Under the pieces are notes generated by a model. The model was not told the origin of the DNA and did no database searches. It saw nothing but the letters and a program-made list of their open reading frames with translations. A program made the position numbers and the translations under genes. A DNA stretch of 20,204 nucleotides from Cryomorphaceae bacterium (GTDB taxonomy: Bacteria; Bacteroidota; Bacteroidia; Flavobacteriales; Schleiferiaceae): positions 1 through 20,204 of the forward strand of contig JABMNC010000122.1 of the NCBI GenBank assembly GCA_013205365.1, in the 5' to 3' direction. Each line of letters starts with the position of its first letter. Within the stretch, counting starts at the first letter, position 1. Positions 1 through 7,593 of the stretch are shown one piece after another.

Positions 1-95
1 AGTCCGCTCGTTCGTTCATCGTACCACGCCGAGAGGCATGTGCACTAAGACTTTTTTACCTTATTTTTAACACTTGCTTTACCCATCTCTTGAAA

Positions 96-3000
96 ATGAA
101 ACGCACTCTTAGAATCTCCTTAATTGCTGCTTCGGCGGCCTTTGTTGCTGCAGTAGTGGCTTTTGCTACCCTGCAAGGTGGCCAGCAGCGTCAGTATCAG
201 CCCCGTGAATCAGGCATCAACGCGGCCTATGCGGGCTACAGCGACTACATGCACATGCTCAAGGCTAACCAGGTGACCGGTGAAATTGACCCCAATGCGG
301 TGCAAGCTGCCTGGGCGCAGATGCAGCAAATTTCTTCAAAAACAAATACCTTGAACTGGGAGACCAGGGGCCCCGACAACCACGGCGGTCGCACAAGAGC
401 CCTTTTGATTGACCGTACCAATTCCAATATTGTTTACGCCGGCTCTGTCGGTGGTGGACTGTACCGTTCTACCAACGGAGGTGCGAGCTGGTCGGTTGTG
501 AGCGACCCGAGTTCGAACCAATCGGTGGGCAGTATTTGCCAGACCAGCAATGGCGATATTTACTACGGAACCGGTGAGATTTGGATGGGTTACGGCGGTG
601 GAGGATCAACTTCTACTCCTAATTTCGCCGGTCGCGGGGTCTACAAATCAACCGACGGTATAAACTTTGTTCAGCTGGCCAGTACGCTGCCTGCCAACAA
701 CTCCTCAAGCGCCGCTTGGACTTCGGTAGCTCGCATGGAGGCTCACCCTACGGATGCCAACACGGTTTTTGCAGGTACCAACAACGGACTGATGAAGTCC
801 ACCGACGGCGGAACTACCTGGACGCAGTTGCTCAGTGGTTCAATTACGGATTTTTCATCCTCGGTTTCGGGTAAGCTTTGGGTAAACCAAGCGGGCCGTA
901 CCATGAAGTCAACCGACGGCAGCACGTTTACGGAGGTATCAAGTCCTGTTTTATCAGCCACCAGCCTTCCTCGCCGTTCAGGCGGTCGCATTCGCTACAC
1001 CGTTAGTCCCCAGGATGATAACTACGTCTATGTAGTTCAGACCAGCGGCAGTCAATTGGCCGGTGTATACCGCTCTACCGACGGAGGCGCTACCTGGGCC
1101 CGAATTGCTCAGCGAAGCAACAACTTCGACCCCCTCTGCAACGGGGTGGGTGCAGGCAGGTACTGCCAGGGTATTTGGGATTTGTTTTTAACGGTTAGTT
1201 CCAAAGACAAAGACAGAATTTGGTTGGGCGGTATCACGGTGTGGACTTGGTCTGCCGCAACCGGTTGGGAACAGGCTTCAACGCTTAATGATTTTGCTCA
1301 GAATCCGTTCTACCTCCATGCGGACAGCCATGAGTTAATTGTAGATCCCAATAACCCGGATGTCATTTTTACGTCCAACGATGGCGGGGTATTTAAGTCA
1401 AACAACCATGGCGCAAGCTGGTTTGAGCGCAATCTTGGGTACAATACCTACCAATACTTTGGTTTTGGTGTAGGCAAGGATCGTCGTTTGCTAGGCGGGT
1501 GCCAAGACAATGGAACCAGCTATTTGGACTACACCAGTGTTAGTCCACATGGGGTGAAGAAGGTTGCCGGCGGCGACGGTGGACACAGCGACATTTCTTG
1601 GCTTGATCCCAAAGTGATGTTCTCGGAGACCCAGAATGGCAACTTTAGCCGCTCTAACGACGAGGGTGAGGGTTGGTCTGGCTTCGAGAGCCCCTACATG
1701 AATCTGGCCACACTGCAAGGGCTTCAGCTGGCGAGCTGGATGATGCCTTTTGAGCTTTGGGAGACCACGAACGACGCCTTGTCACATGACACGGTGCGCT
1801 TTCAACTCCTCCCAGGAATTCGTTCCATGGGTTTTGGCGACGGGGTCAAGCGTACGTTTAGAGGCAAGATTTCTCACCTGCAGCTTGCCGCTAAGTTCAT
1901 TCCCAATACCCTTCGCATCAAGGCCGGTCCTTTGACTGCCTCTTCTAATGCCAACGGAGTCGTTTCTGGCGACGCTACAGGGGTGTTCAATGCGGACTCG
2001 GGTTATTTTGACATCACCTTTACCTCTCCGCCGATTGCAGAAGTTATTTTGACCTGCAACGTTTATTTGCCAGCAGGTTCAAGCATCGGCTTGAAGTCTT
2101 CCATTGGCGCTCTGCCTGTGCGTGCTGTCACCCCAACTCGCTTGGATTCTGGTCAGGTATTCAAGATCCAAGACCCCATTCAGTCGATGTTTTTTGTGGG
2201 CTTGACCTCGCACACCACAGCAAGCTTCCCAAAAATTGGTGGAATTTTCATGACCCGTCAGGTACATAACTTTAGTAAGACTCCCGAATGGTGGCAGATT
2301 GCGCATCTTGGTAACGGAGTTACGCCTCAATACATGAAGATGTCGAACGACGGCAATCATTTGTTTGTGTCAACCACCAATGGAAGGCTTTACCGTATTT
2401 CAAACCTTCTTGCGGCGCGCAAAGCGAGCCAAGCTTTTACGGATTCGGCCAACTACCTACTAACGGTTACGCAAATTGGCAACTGGTCGGGTCGTTCAGT
2501 TACGGGAATTGATGTGCATCCTTCCGATGCCAATCGGGTTGCTGTGAGTTTGGGCAACTATGGCAATACCTCCTACGTTCATGTCTCGACCAACGCTTTG
2601 GCCGCTGCTCCTACCTTCCAGAGCAAGCAGGGCGATCTGCCGACCATGCCTTGCTATTCGGTTTCGTTTGACAAGGGCAACCCCAACCGCCTGATGGTTG
2701 GTTCGGAGTGGGGAGTATTTATGACCGACAACATTACCTCGGCCACTCCGACCTACAGCGAAGAGAACAACGGCATGGCTCGTGTGCCGGTCTTTGAGAT
2801 TGAGCAGTACCGCACCGACTTCTTGTACGATCCCAACAACCCTGTGTCGTCACCGACCGAAGGAGATTTCTTTATTGCTACGCACGGACGCGGTTGGTTC
2901 CAAACCACTACGACCAGTGTTAATCGCCCCCTTGGCTCGTCTAATGACGCAGCGATTGCCGATAAGGAGTCCTTAGGAATTTACCCCAATCCTGCCTCTG

Positions 3001-3206
3001 ACATGGTTCGTGTACCCATTTTAGAGGGTTCGGTTACGCTAACGCTCCGCACCATGGATGGCCGTCTTGTGCGTCGGGTAGACCTAAACAATACCGCAGG
3101 CATTAAGGCTGTTCCTATGCAGTTGGATGGCTTGACCAAGGGTCAGTACATTCTAACCCGCAGTCAAGGAGGTAGTGTTAAGAGCGAAATCTTGATTAAG
3201 CGATAG
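96..3206 (+). CDS. Secreted BNR/sortilin-like beta-propeller protein with T9SS type A sorting domain
   Basis: This is probably a 1036-aa cell-surface or secreted protein exported by Sec and then by the type IX system. Seen: a basic N-terminus and a hydrophobic segment to about residue 27 (signal peptide, no lipobox). BNR/VPS10-type repeats follow (STNGGASW near 127, STDGGTTW near 236, STDGGATW near 328, a SNNHGASW variant near 436) with a CQDNGT motif near 470. A distinct beta-rich stretch lies at about 555-700, more propeller-like sequence runs to about 940, ending in ATHGRGWF, and the last ~78 residues start LGIYPNPASD and end in ILIKR. The C-terminus matches the T9SS type A sorting domain (Por secretion tail). 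The ATG at 96 is preferred over an in-frame TTG at 90, since the signal peptide begins MKRTLRIS. The substrate is unknown; the propeller may bind ligand or act as a glycosidase-like or adhesive module. No clear promoter was found; TACCTTAT at 57-64 is only a weak match. Confidence 0.88.
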   Translation: MKRTLRISLIAASAAFVAAVVAFATLQGGQQRQYQPRESGINAAYAGYSDYMHMLKANQVTGEIDPNAVQAAWAQMQQISSKTNTLNWETRGPDNHGGRTRALLIDRTNSNIVYAGSVGGGLYRSTNGGASWSVVSDPSSNQSVGSICQTSNGDIYYGTGEIWMGYGGGGSTSTPNFAGRGVYKSTDGINFVQLASTLPANNSSSAAWTSVARMEAHPTDANTVFAGTNNGLMKSTDGGTTWTQLLSGSITDFSSSVSGKLWVNQAGRTMKSTDGSTFTEVSSPVLSATSLPRRSGGRIRYTVSPQDDNYVYVVQTSGSQLAGVYRSTDGGATWARIAQRSNNFDPLCNGVGAGRYCQGIWDLFLTVSSKDKDRIWLGGITVWTWSAATGWEQASTLNDFAQNPFYLHADSHELIVDPNNPDVIFTSNDGGVFKSNNHGASWFERNLGYNTYQYFGFGVGKDRRLLGGCQDNGTSYLDYTSVSPHGVKKVAGGDGGHSDISWLDPKVMFSETQNGNFSRSNDEGEGWSGFESPYMNLATLQGLQLASWMMPFELWETTNDALSHDTVRFQLLPGIRSMGFGDGVKRTFRGKISHLQLAAKFIPNTLRIKAGPLTASSNANGVVSGDATGVFNADSGYFDITFTSPPIAEVILTCNVYLPAGSSIGLKSSIGALPVRAVTPTRLDSGQVFKIQDPIQSMFFVGLTSHTTASFPKIGGIFMTRQVHNFSKTPEWWQIAHLGNGVTPQYMKMSNDGNHLFVSTTNGRLYRISNLLAARKASQAFTDSANYLLTVTQIGNWSGRSVTGIDVHPSDANRVAVSLGNYGNTSYVHVSTNALAAAPTFQSKQGDLPTMPCYSVSFDKGNPNRLMVGSEWGVFMTDNITSATPTYSEENNGMARVPVFEIEQYRTDFLYDPNNPVSSPTEGDFFIATHGRGWFQTTTTSVNRPLGSSNDAAIADKESLGIYPNPASDMVRVPILEGSVTLTLRTMDGRLVRRVDLNNTAGIKAVPMQLDGLTKGQYILTRSQGGSVKSEILIKR

Positions 3207-3227
3207 GATTTCATCCGAAGTTTTTAG

Positions 3228-3254
3228 AGCCGCCCCGCAAGGGCGGCTTTTTTT
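3228..3254 (+). terminator. Rho-independent terminator of the T9SS protein gene
   Basis: An eight-base stem AGCCGCCC / GGGCGGCT with loop CGCAA is followed by a run of seven T. It lies 22 bp after the stop codon of the propeller gene and is a textbook intrinsic terminator for rightward transcription. Confidence 0.92.
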
Positions 3255-3278
3255 ATGCGAAGCGGTTGGGGTAGGTAC

Positions 3279-3305
3279 AAAAAAAACTGCCTCCGGTGGA
3301 GGCAG
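3279..3305 (-). terminator. Array hairpin 1, leftward intrinsic terminator
   Basis: The perfect 8-bp hairpin occupies 3287-3305. On the minus strand it is followed by eight U residues (A run 3279-3286). This is the third terminator met by leftward transcripts of the gatB operon. Confidence 0.75.
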
Positions 3306-3336
3306 CCTCTTCAGGCATCTGGTCTTGGTAGGCACC

Positions 3337-3371
3337 AAAAGAAACTGCCTCCAGTGGAGGCAGCCTTTTTT
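3337..3371. terminator. Array hairpin 2, bidirectional intrinsic terminator
   Basis: The hairpin occupies 3345-3363 (loop AGT). It is flanked by an interrupted A run (3337-3344) on the left and six T (3366-3371) on the right, so a U tract follows the stem in either direction. Confidence 0.75.
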
Positions 3372-3394
3372 ACGCATCTGGCCTTGGCAGGCAC

Positions 3395-3420
3395 AAAAAA
3401 CTGCCTCCGGTGGAGGCAGC
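3395..3420 (-). terminator. Array hairpin 3, first terminator after the gatB operon
   Basis: The hairpin occupies 3401-3419. On the minus strand it is followed by six U (A run 3395-3400). It lies about 50 bp beyond the stop codon of the lipoprotein gene, so it is the first intrinsic terminator reached by the miaA-lpxK-gatB-lipoprotein transcript. Confidence 0.8.
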
Positions 3421-3470
3421 TTTAATAGCGGGCTAGGCTTCTGTTAGCTCGAAGCCCTAAATAAACGTGT

Positions 3471-4160
3471 TTAGCGAGTTGAGCTTTGAATAAAGACCTT
3501 AAGAATGGGGTGCTCAGGGTTGGCCTCGCTCATTGCATCAGAAGTGGTTCGAAACAAGGTGGAGTCCCTCATCGGATCAAACAAATAAAAGCTGCCCGCA
3601 GATTGATAGAGCGCAAAAATATTGGCCAGTGATGCGGGCTCCTCTTCGATCATGCTTTTGAGGTCGTCCCGGTGCTTGGTGATTCGCGCCTCATACACCG
3701 TGAAAAGTGCTGCATTCTTTTCTGCCGCGTTCTCTAGGCCTTGGTAAGTGGCTGCCTGCTTATCAAGACTGTCCATGAGCATGGCCGTCTGTCGAAGTGG
3801 CTTATAATGCGCCAGAAGACGCTCAGAGAGGTCTGAACCCGAGAGTTCATAGTCCGTAATACCGTTGGTAAGCGAAACGCTTCCCTTGATTTTGTCTCCG
3901 CGCTCGATGCCGAGCCTTAAGCTGGCGCCGTGGTCAAAACTCAAAGCATAGAAGGTGCTTCCGGAGCTATCCAAAGGAAGTTCCGTTTTAAGAACCCCGT
4001 CCGCAATTTGAATCGTATCCCAAGGAACAAGTTGGTTTGCATCTATCCTAAAAATGAGGGCTTCTTTGGAATTTGGAACTTCAAGAGATAGGGGGATGAT
4101 GTCGCTGCCCGTGCAGGCAGTCAAAGCGAGCGCTGTGGCGCCAATCCAGAATTTAGTCAT
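3471..4160 (-). CDS. DUF4369-like lipoprotein lacking a thioredoxin domain
   Basis: A 229-aa predicted lipoprotein. Seen: a hydrophobic N-terminus with a lipobox-like LTAC (Cys16), a beta-rich stretch to about residue 105, then a helical, charged region to the end. The sequence resembles the N-terminal part of Bacteroidota TlpA/ResA-like disulfide reductases: a DUF4369-type domain plus the helical linker containing an HPILKVF-like segment. In that family a thioredoxin fold with a CxxC follows. Here the protein stops at that junction, and no thioredoxin sequence follows because 3207-3470 is terminator array. The only cysteine left is the lipid-attachment residue, so redox activity is not expected. 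The gene lies 13 bp after gatB on the same strand and is probably the last gene of the operon. The DUF4369 assignment comes from pattern recognition and is moderately sure; the function is unknown. Confidence 0.72.
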   Translation of the reverse strand: MTKFWIGATALALTACTGSDIIPLSLEVPNSKEALIFRIDANQLVPWDTIQIADGVLKTELPLDSSGSTFYALSFDHGASLRLGIERGDKIKGSVSLTNGITDYELSGSDLSERLLAHYKPLRQTAMLMDSLDKQAATYQGLENAAEKNAALFTVYEARITKHRDDLKSMIEEEPASLANIFALYQSAGSFYLFDPMRDSTLFRTTSDAMSEANPEHPILKVFIQSSTR

Positions 4161-4173
4161 TGGGTGGTTTTTA

Positions 4174-5613
4174 TTAATCTAACTGACGGCGAAGGAGTTC
4201 CGTCGCAATTTTGGGATCAGCGGAACCGCGGCTGCGCTTCATTACCTCACCCATAAACAAACCAATCAGGCCCTTCTTTCCGGACTGGTATTCGGCAACT
4301 TTATCGGGCCAATCGGCCAAAACTTCATCAACAATGCCCTGCAGTGCCTGCACATCGCTTTGCTGCATGAGTCCGAGTGCTTCAGCAAGCTGCAGCGGAT
4401 TTGCCTCAGGCTCTGAAGCCATGCGCAGAAAAATTTGCTGGGCAGCGCTATGGCTCACCGTGCTCGACTCAATCAGTGCAATGAGCGCTGCAAGGCGCGA
4501 AGCCGGCAGGGGTAAGGCATCGATGGTTAGAGCACGTTCGTTAAGCCAACCCGCTATGGGACCGTTGATCCAGTTGGCGGCTGTTTTGGCCCCAGCTCCT
4601 GCGGCCAAAAGCGCATCAAAATACGCCGCGACCCCAAGACCGTCGGTCAAAAGCTCTGAGTCATAGTCAGAAAGCCCCAGCTCGCTGCGGTAGCGTGCCT
4701 TGCGCGCCCTAGGAAGCTCTGGTAGGCTGGCTCGGTTGCCTTCAATCCACGAGGGGCTCAGGCGAACCGGGGCTAAATCGGGATCGGTAAAATAACGGTA
4801 GTCGTTTGCGTCTTCTTTAATTCGAAGAACCGTGGTTATGCCCTTGCTGGAGTCAAAGGTGCGCGTCTCTTGCAGAATGGTTTCTCCGGCTTCGACCGCA
4901 GCCACCTGGCGCTTAAACTCAAAGTCAATGGCCTTCTGCACATGCCTAAAGGAATTGAGGTTTTTAACCTCAACCTTGGTCCCAAACTGCGCGCGCCCTA
5001 TGGGCCTGACCGAAATGTTCACGTCGCATCGAAGCGAGCCCTCTTCCATGTTGCCGTCTGAAATATCGAGGTAGCGCACCAACTGCCGTATTTCGTTGAG
5101 AAAGGCATAGGCCTCTTCTCCGTTGCGAAGGTCTGGCTCGGTAACCACTTCGAGTAAGGGAACCCCCGCTCGGTTGAAGTCCAGAAGGGTGTTGAACGGA
5201 TCCAAATCGTGAATGGACTTGCCCGTATCCTCTTCCATATGAATTCGGGTCAAGCCAAGTGTTTTAGGGCCCGTACTCGTATCAATAATCACGGATCCAC
5301 CGTTGCAAATGGGGGTTTCGTGCTGGGTAATTTGGTAGCCCTTGGTCAGGTCAGGGTAGAAGTAGTTTTTGCGGGCGTATTCATTGTATTCGCGAATTCG
5401 GCAGCCCAGGGCCAATCCCAGGCGGGTAGCAGCCCGAACCACGCCCCAGTTCGCTTGAGGTAGGGCGCCGGGCAAACCCAGCGAAACCGGACTAATTTGG
5501 GTATTGGCGGCCTCTCCATAGCCGTAGGCTTCTGAGCCATAGGCTTTACTGAGGGTGCTCAACTGCACGTGCACCTCTAAACCAATAACTGCTTCGTAGC
5601 CCTGCTGCGTCAT
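4174..5613 (-). CDS. gatB: Aspartyl/glutamyl-tRNA(Asn/Gln) amidotransferase subunit B
   Basis: GatB is the kinase/transamidation subunit of GatCAB. The complex converts Glu-tRNA(Gln) to Gln-tRNA(Gln) and Asp-tRNA(Asn) to Asn-tRNA(Asn) with ammonia supplied by GatA. At 479 aa it has the usual length. Seen: GLEVHVQL at residues 11-18, GLPGALPQAN, KNYFYPDLTKGYQITQ, RIHMEEDTGK, LLEVVTEPD, GSLRCDVN and a C-terminal GatB/YqeY-type domain ending in TELLRRQL. The frame stays open upstream for 66 more codons, but the family begins at MTQQGYEAVIGLEVH, fixing the ATG at 5613. This start overlaps the lpxK stop by 4 bp (ATGA). A perfect TACCTTTG lies 5 nt before the ATG, inside lpxK, suggesting a separate leaderless transcript. 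gatA and gatC are not in this window. Confidence 0.97.
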   Translation of the reverse strand: MTQQGYEAVIGLEVHVQLSTLSKAYGSEAYGYGEAANTQISPVSLGLPGALPQANWGVVRAATRLGLALGCRIREYNEYARKNYFYPDLTKGYQITQHETPICNGGSVIIDTSTGPKTLGLTRIHMEEDTGKSIHDLDPFNTLLDFNRAGVPLLEVVTEPDLRNGEEAYAFLNEIRQLVRYLDISDGNMEEGSLRCDVNISVRPIGRAQFGTKVEVKNLNSFRHVQKAIDFEFKRQVAAVEAGETILQETRTFDSSKGITTVLRIKEDANDYRYFTDPDLAPVRLSPSWIEGNRASLPELPRARKARYRSELGLSDYDSELLTDGLGVAAYFDALLAAGAGAKTAANWINGPIAGWLNERALTIDALPLPASRLAALIALIESSTVSHSAAQQIFLRMASEPEANPLQLAEALGLMQQSDVQALQGIVDEVLADWPDKVAEYQSGKKGLIGLFMGEVMKRSRGSADPKIATELLRRQLD

Positions 5614-6665
5614 AGCTGCAAAGGTACACGGAACCCATGGGCCTTCCATTCCTGCTGAAGCCACTTTAGCAGGCGCGGACCGTCCTGGTCCAGCACGATT
5701 TCGTGCGGAAGTACATAAACGCGGAATTCGGACCATGCCTTGGGCTTGGTACCCATTCGGGCTCGGTCTTTTTTGGTAGTTACAATGGTAGAAATTCCGC
5801 GTTCGCGGCATTTTTGAGCAATAGACTGCACCACCGATTTGCTGAATGGCTCATGGTCGGCGAGCACGAAGGCATCAGCCATGGGGACCAGACGCCGCAC
5901 GCCTGCAAGAAATACCTGAGGCTGACCTATTCCGCAAAGGGCGATGGCCTTGTCGGGCTTTATCGATTCCCAGGGTTCGGCGCCCCATTGCGGCTGGGGT
6001 TCCCCGTATCGCTCCCAGCTGCAAAACAGATCTTGTTCGGGATTCAGCTGCAGGGTCTTGCGAATGTCAAGCCGCGTGAGCGGATCCACCGGCCCTGGGC
6101 AACGAGTTACCACCACGGCATGAGCGCGCAGAGCGGCCGAGGGATTCTCCCGAAGTCGCCCCGCCGGAACCACGTGATCCTGCGTGTACCACTGCCCAAA
6201 GGGACAGACCAAAATTTGCAGTGCCGCATTGACTCCGCGATGCTGAAAGGCGTCGTCAAGAATGACCGCGCCGACCTTACCCATGGTTTTAAGAGCCTCA
6301 GCGCGCTGCTTGGCAACAAATACACGAATGCCGCTGCTGTGTCCAAAGTGCTGGCGCACCATGAGCGCTTCGTCTCCCACGTCGAGGGGTTCATCCTCGA
6401 GGGTCACTTCGCGAAGCTCCCGTGTTTTGCGTCCGTAGCCGCGACTGAGGTAGTAGACCGGCTCAATGCGCTGGTGCAGCTGCTCCATAATCCAAAGACT
6501 GAGCGGCGTTTTTCCGGTACCGCCAAGGTGTAAATTGCCAATGGAAACACTCGCAATCTCAGGTTGGTAGGTACTTCGGATGCGCCAGCGGTAGGCGGCC
6601 GCGTGCAGCCAGGCCCCCAGGGCATAAATCCACGATAAAGGGAGAAGAATCCTACGCGCTAGCAT
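5610..6665 (-). CDS. lpxK: Tetraacyldisaccharide 4'-kinase
   Basis: LpxK phosphorylates the 4'-position of the lipid A disaccharide precursor at the inner face of the cytoplasmic membrane, the sixth step of lipid A synthesis. At 351 aa it has the usual length. Seen: a hydrophobic N-terminal segment (about residues 6-25) for membrane association, the P-loop GNLHLGGTGKTP at 43-54, YYLSRGYGRK, GDEALMV and LDDAFQHR. The last is a variant of the family DDGxQH motif, with Ala in place of Gly. The ATG at 6665 was chosen because the open frame upstream overlaps miaA and is not LpxK-like. It overlaps miaA by 14 bp and gatB by 4 bp. TACCTTCG, one mismatch from the -7 consensus, lies 5 nt before the start. 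Confidence 0.95.
   Translation of the reverse strand: MLARRILLPLSWIYALGAWLHAAAYRWRIRSTYQPEIASVSIGNLHLGGTGKTPLSLWIMEQLHQRIEPVYYLSRGYGRKTRELREVTLEDEPLDVGDEALMVRQHFGHSSGIRVFVAKQRAEALKTMGKVGAVILDDAFQHRGVNAALQILVCPFGQWYTQDHVVPAGRLRENPSAALRAHAVVVTRCPGPVDPLTRLDIRKTLQLNPEQDLFCSWERYGEPQPQWGAEPWESIKPDKAIALCGIGQPQVFLAGVRRLVPMADAFVLADHEPFSKSVVQSIAQKCRERGISTIVTTKKDRARMGTKPKAWSEFRVYVLPHEIVLDQDGPRLLKWLQQEWKAHGFRVPLQL
5619..5626 (-). promoter_or_regulatory. Putative -7 element of an internal gatB promoter
   Basis: On the minus strand TACCTTTG matches the Bacteroidota -7 consensus TAnnTTTG exactly and ends 5 nt before the gatB ATG, within the 3' end of lpxK. A start site a few bases downstream would fall at or next to the ATG, giving leaderless gatB mRNA. 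No clear TTG at -33 is seen. Confidence 0.55.
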
Positions 6666-7554
6666 GATTGCGAAGGTAGTTCCAGGCCCCTTCTGCGGGA
6701 ATGCGCAGACTCCCCTCAATTTTAGCGAGCCAAGTGCGCTGCCTTTTGGAGTACTGCCGGGTGCGAAGGGCAATCTGCGCGGTCATTGCCTGGTCGTCCA
6801 AAGCGTATGACTTAGGCTCATAAAATTCCCGATAGCCCACCGTTTGAAGCGGCGTCAAGGAGGCAAAGGCCTCTAGACCAAGGGCTTCGTGGCGGAGGCC
6901 TTCGGCCATCATTTGCCTGCTTCGCTCCATTATTCTTGGGTCGAGCCACTGGGAATCCGCCTCGAGAACGACCTCGCGCAGGACCGCTGGCCAAACGCGA
7001 CCGACCTCTCCTCGGCGATGGGCAGAGTAGGCCCGACCACTGGACTCCATAACTTCTAGTGCCCGGAGCACCCGCCTTGGGTTTTGCAGGTCGGCTACAG
7101 CGGCGTAGTCCGGGTCTAAGGTGCGCAGTCTTGCTCGCAATTCCTCAGGATTTTTGAGCCAAATAGCCTCGAGTTCGCTCCGAAATTCGGGCAGGGCTGG
7201 GGGCATGGGGTCTAGTCCCTGGAGCAGTGCCTTGGCATAGAGCCCCGAGCCTCCTACGACTACTGCTGATCCGCACTCGGCTAGGATTCCGCGCAGAATA
7301 GGCTCCGCCCAGGCGGCATAACTCGCTGCGGTCAGAGGCTCGTGAATGCTGTGGCTCGCTATTCCATGATGCCTTACCTCAGCAAGCTCTTCATCGCTGG
7401 GTCGCGCAACGCCAATACGCAGCTCGCGGTATACTTGGCGGGCGTCGCTGCTCAGAATCTCACAGCCTAGGGCCTTGGCGAGCATGATGGCCAAAGAGGT
7501 TTTGCCCGAGGCCGTCGGTCCGTGAATCATCCAAATGCTGGGAACCGCCTTCAT
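6652..7554 (-). CDS. miaA: tRNA dimethylallyltransferase
   Basis: MiaA transfers a dimethylallyl group to N6 of A37 in tRNAs reading UNN codons. At 300 aa it has the family's usual length. Seen: the P-loop GPTASGKTS at residues 12-20, SSDARQVYREL (family S-D-S-R-Q-x-Y, here with Ala), a diverged HEP-x-TAASYAAW substrate motif, VVVGGSGLYAKALLQGL, the NPRRVLRALEV helix, and a C-terminal QYSKRQRTWL tRNA-binding segment. The start at 7554 gives an N-terminus leading directly into the P-loop. It is the first gene of the miaA-lpxK-gatB-lipoprotein operon, divergent from the small gene at 7594. TACCTTAG lies 4 nt upstream of the ATG. Confidence 0.96.
   Translation of the reverse strand: MKAVPSIWMIHGPTASGKTSLAIMLAKALGCEILSSDARQVYRELRIGVARPSDEELAEVRHHGIASHSIHEPLTAASYAAWAEPILRGILAECGSAVVVGGSGLYAKALLQGLDPMPPALPEFRSELEAIWLKNPEELRARLRTLDPDYAAVADLQNPRRVLRALEVMESSGRAYSAHRRGEVGRVWPAVLREVVLEADSQWLDPRIMERSRQMMAEGLRHEALGLEAFASLTPLQTVGYREFYEPKSYALDDQAMTAQIALRTRQYSKRQRTWLAKIEGSLRIPAEGAWNYLRNHASA
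6671..6678 (-). promoter_or_regulatory. Putative -7 element of an internal lpxK promoter
   Basis: TACCTTCG on the minus strand, one mismatch from TAnnTTTG, ends 5 nt before the lpxK ATG, near the 3' end of miaA. Its geometry is the same as that of the gatB element. Confidence 0.4.
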
Positions 7555-7558
7555 TCAG

Positions 7559-7566
7559 CTAAGGTA
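7559..7566 (-). promoter_or_regulatory. Putative -7 element of the miaA operon promoter
   Basis: TACCTTAG on the minus strand, one mismatch from TAnnTTTG, ends 4 nt before the miaA ATG. Only 39 bp separate the divergent starts at 7554 and 7594, so the promoter must lie here or partly inside the neighbouring gene. A leaderless mRNA is predicted. Confidence 0.5.
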
Positions 7567-7582
7567 CTAAGTGAAATTGGCG

Positions 7583-7590
7583 TACATTTC
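7583..7590 (+). promoter_or_regulatory. Putative -7 element of the 109-aa protein gene
   Basis: TACATTTC, one mismatch from TAnnTTTG at the last base, ends 3 nt before the ATG at 7594. The short divergent region with miaA leaves little other room for a promoter. Confidence 0.4.
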
Positions 7591-7593
7591 AGA

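Larger units (their letters stand above)
3271..3425. repeat. Three tandem ~57-bp units, each with an identical-stem hairpin
   Basis: Three head-to-tail units begin at about 3271, 3328 and 3387. Each reads approximately G(T/C)AGG(T/C)AC, an A-rich run, then an 8-bp perfect stem CTGCCTCC / GGAGGCAG with a 3-base loop (GGT, AGT, GGT), then a short variable tail. Between hairpins, CATCTGG(T/C)CTTGG is conserved. The stretch before the first unit (ATGCGAAGCGGTTGGG) resembles the inter-hairpin spacer (ACGCATCTGGCCTTGG), so the preceding terminator may be a diverged fourth unit. All three stems are identical while the flanks vary in sequence and length. The array lies between convergent transcripts. 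No coding role is apparent. Confidence 0.9.

Noticed and set aside
90..95. TTG start two codons before the ATG of the propeller gene
   Set aside because: The ATG at 96 gives a normal signal peptide start and is the more common codon; nothing favours the TTG.
3153..3377. Minus-strand open frame across the terminator array
   Set aside because: It is created by the repeated hairpins and overlaps the end of the propeller gene; no protein features are seen.
3271..3425. CRISPR-like array of regularly spaced palindromic repeats
   Set aside because: The spacers between hairpins resemble each other and are part of the repeat unit, there are only three copies, and no cas gene is nearby. A tandem terminator explains them better.
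5614..5811. 66-codon N-terminal extension of gatB
   Set aside because: It lies wholly inside lpxK, is not GatB-like, and the family starts at the ATG at 5613.
5703..6533. 276-codon plus-strand open frame opposite lpxK
   Set aside because: It is a mirror of the lpxK coding sequence with no recognisable domain; lpxK on the other strand is certain.
6666..6773. 36-codon N-terminal extension of lpxK
   Set aside because: It lies inside miaA in another frame; LpxK proteins start with the hydrophobic segment beginning at 6665.
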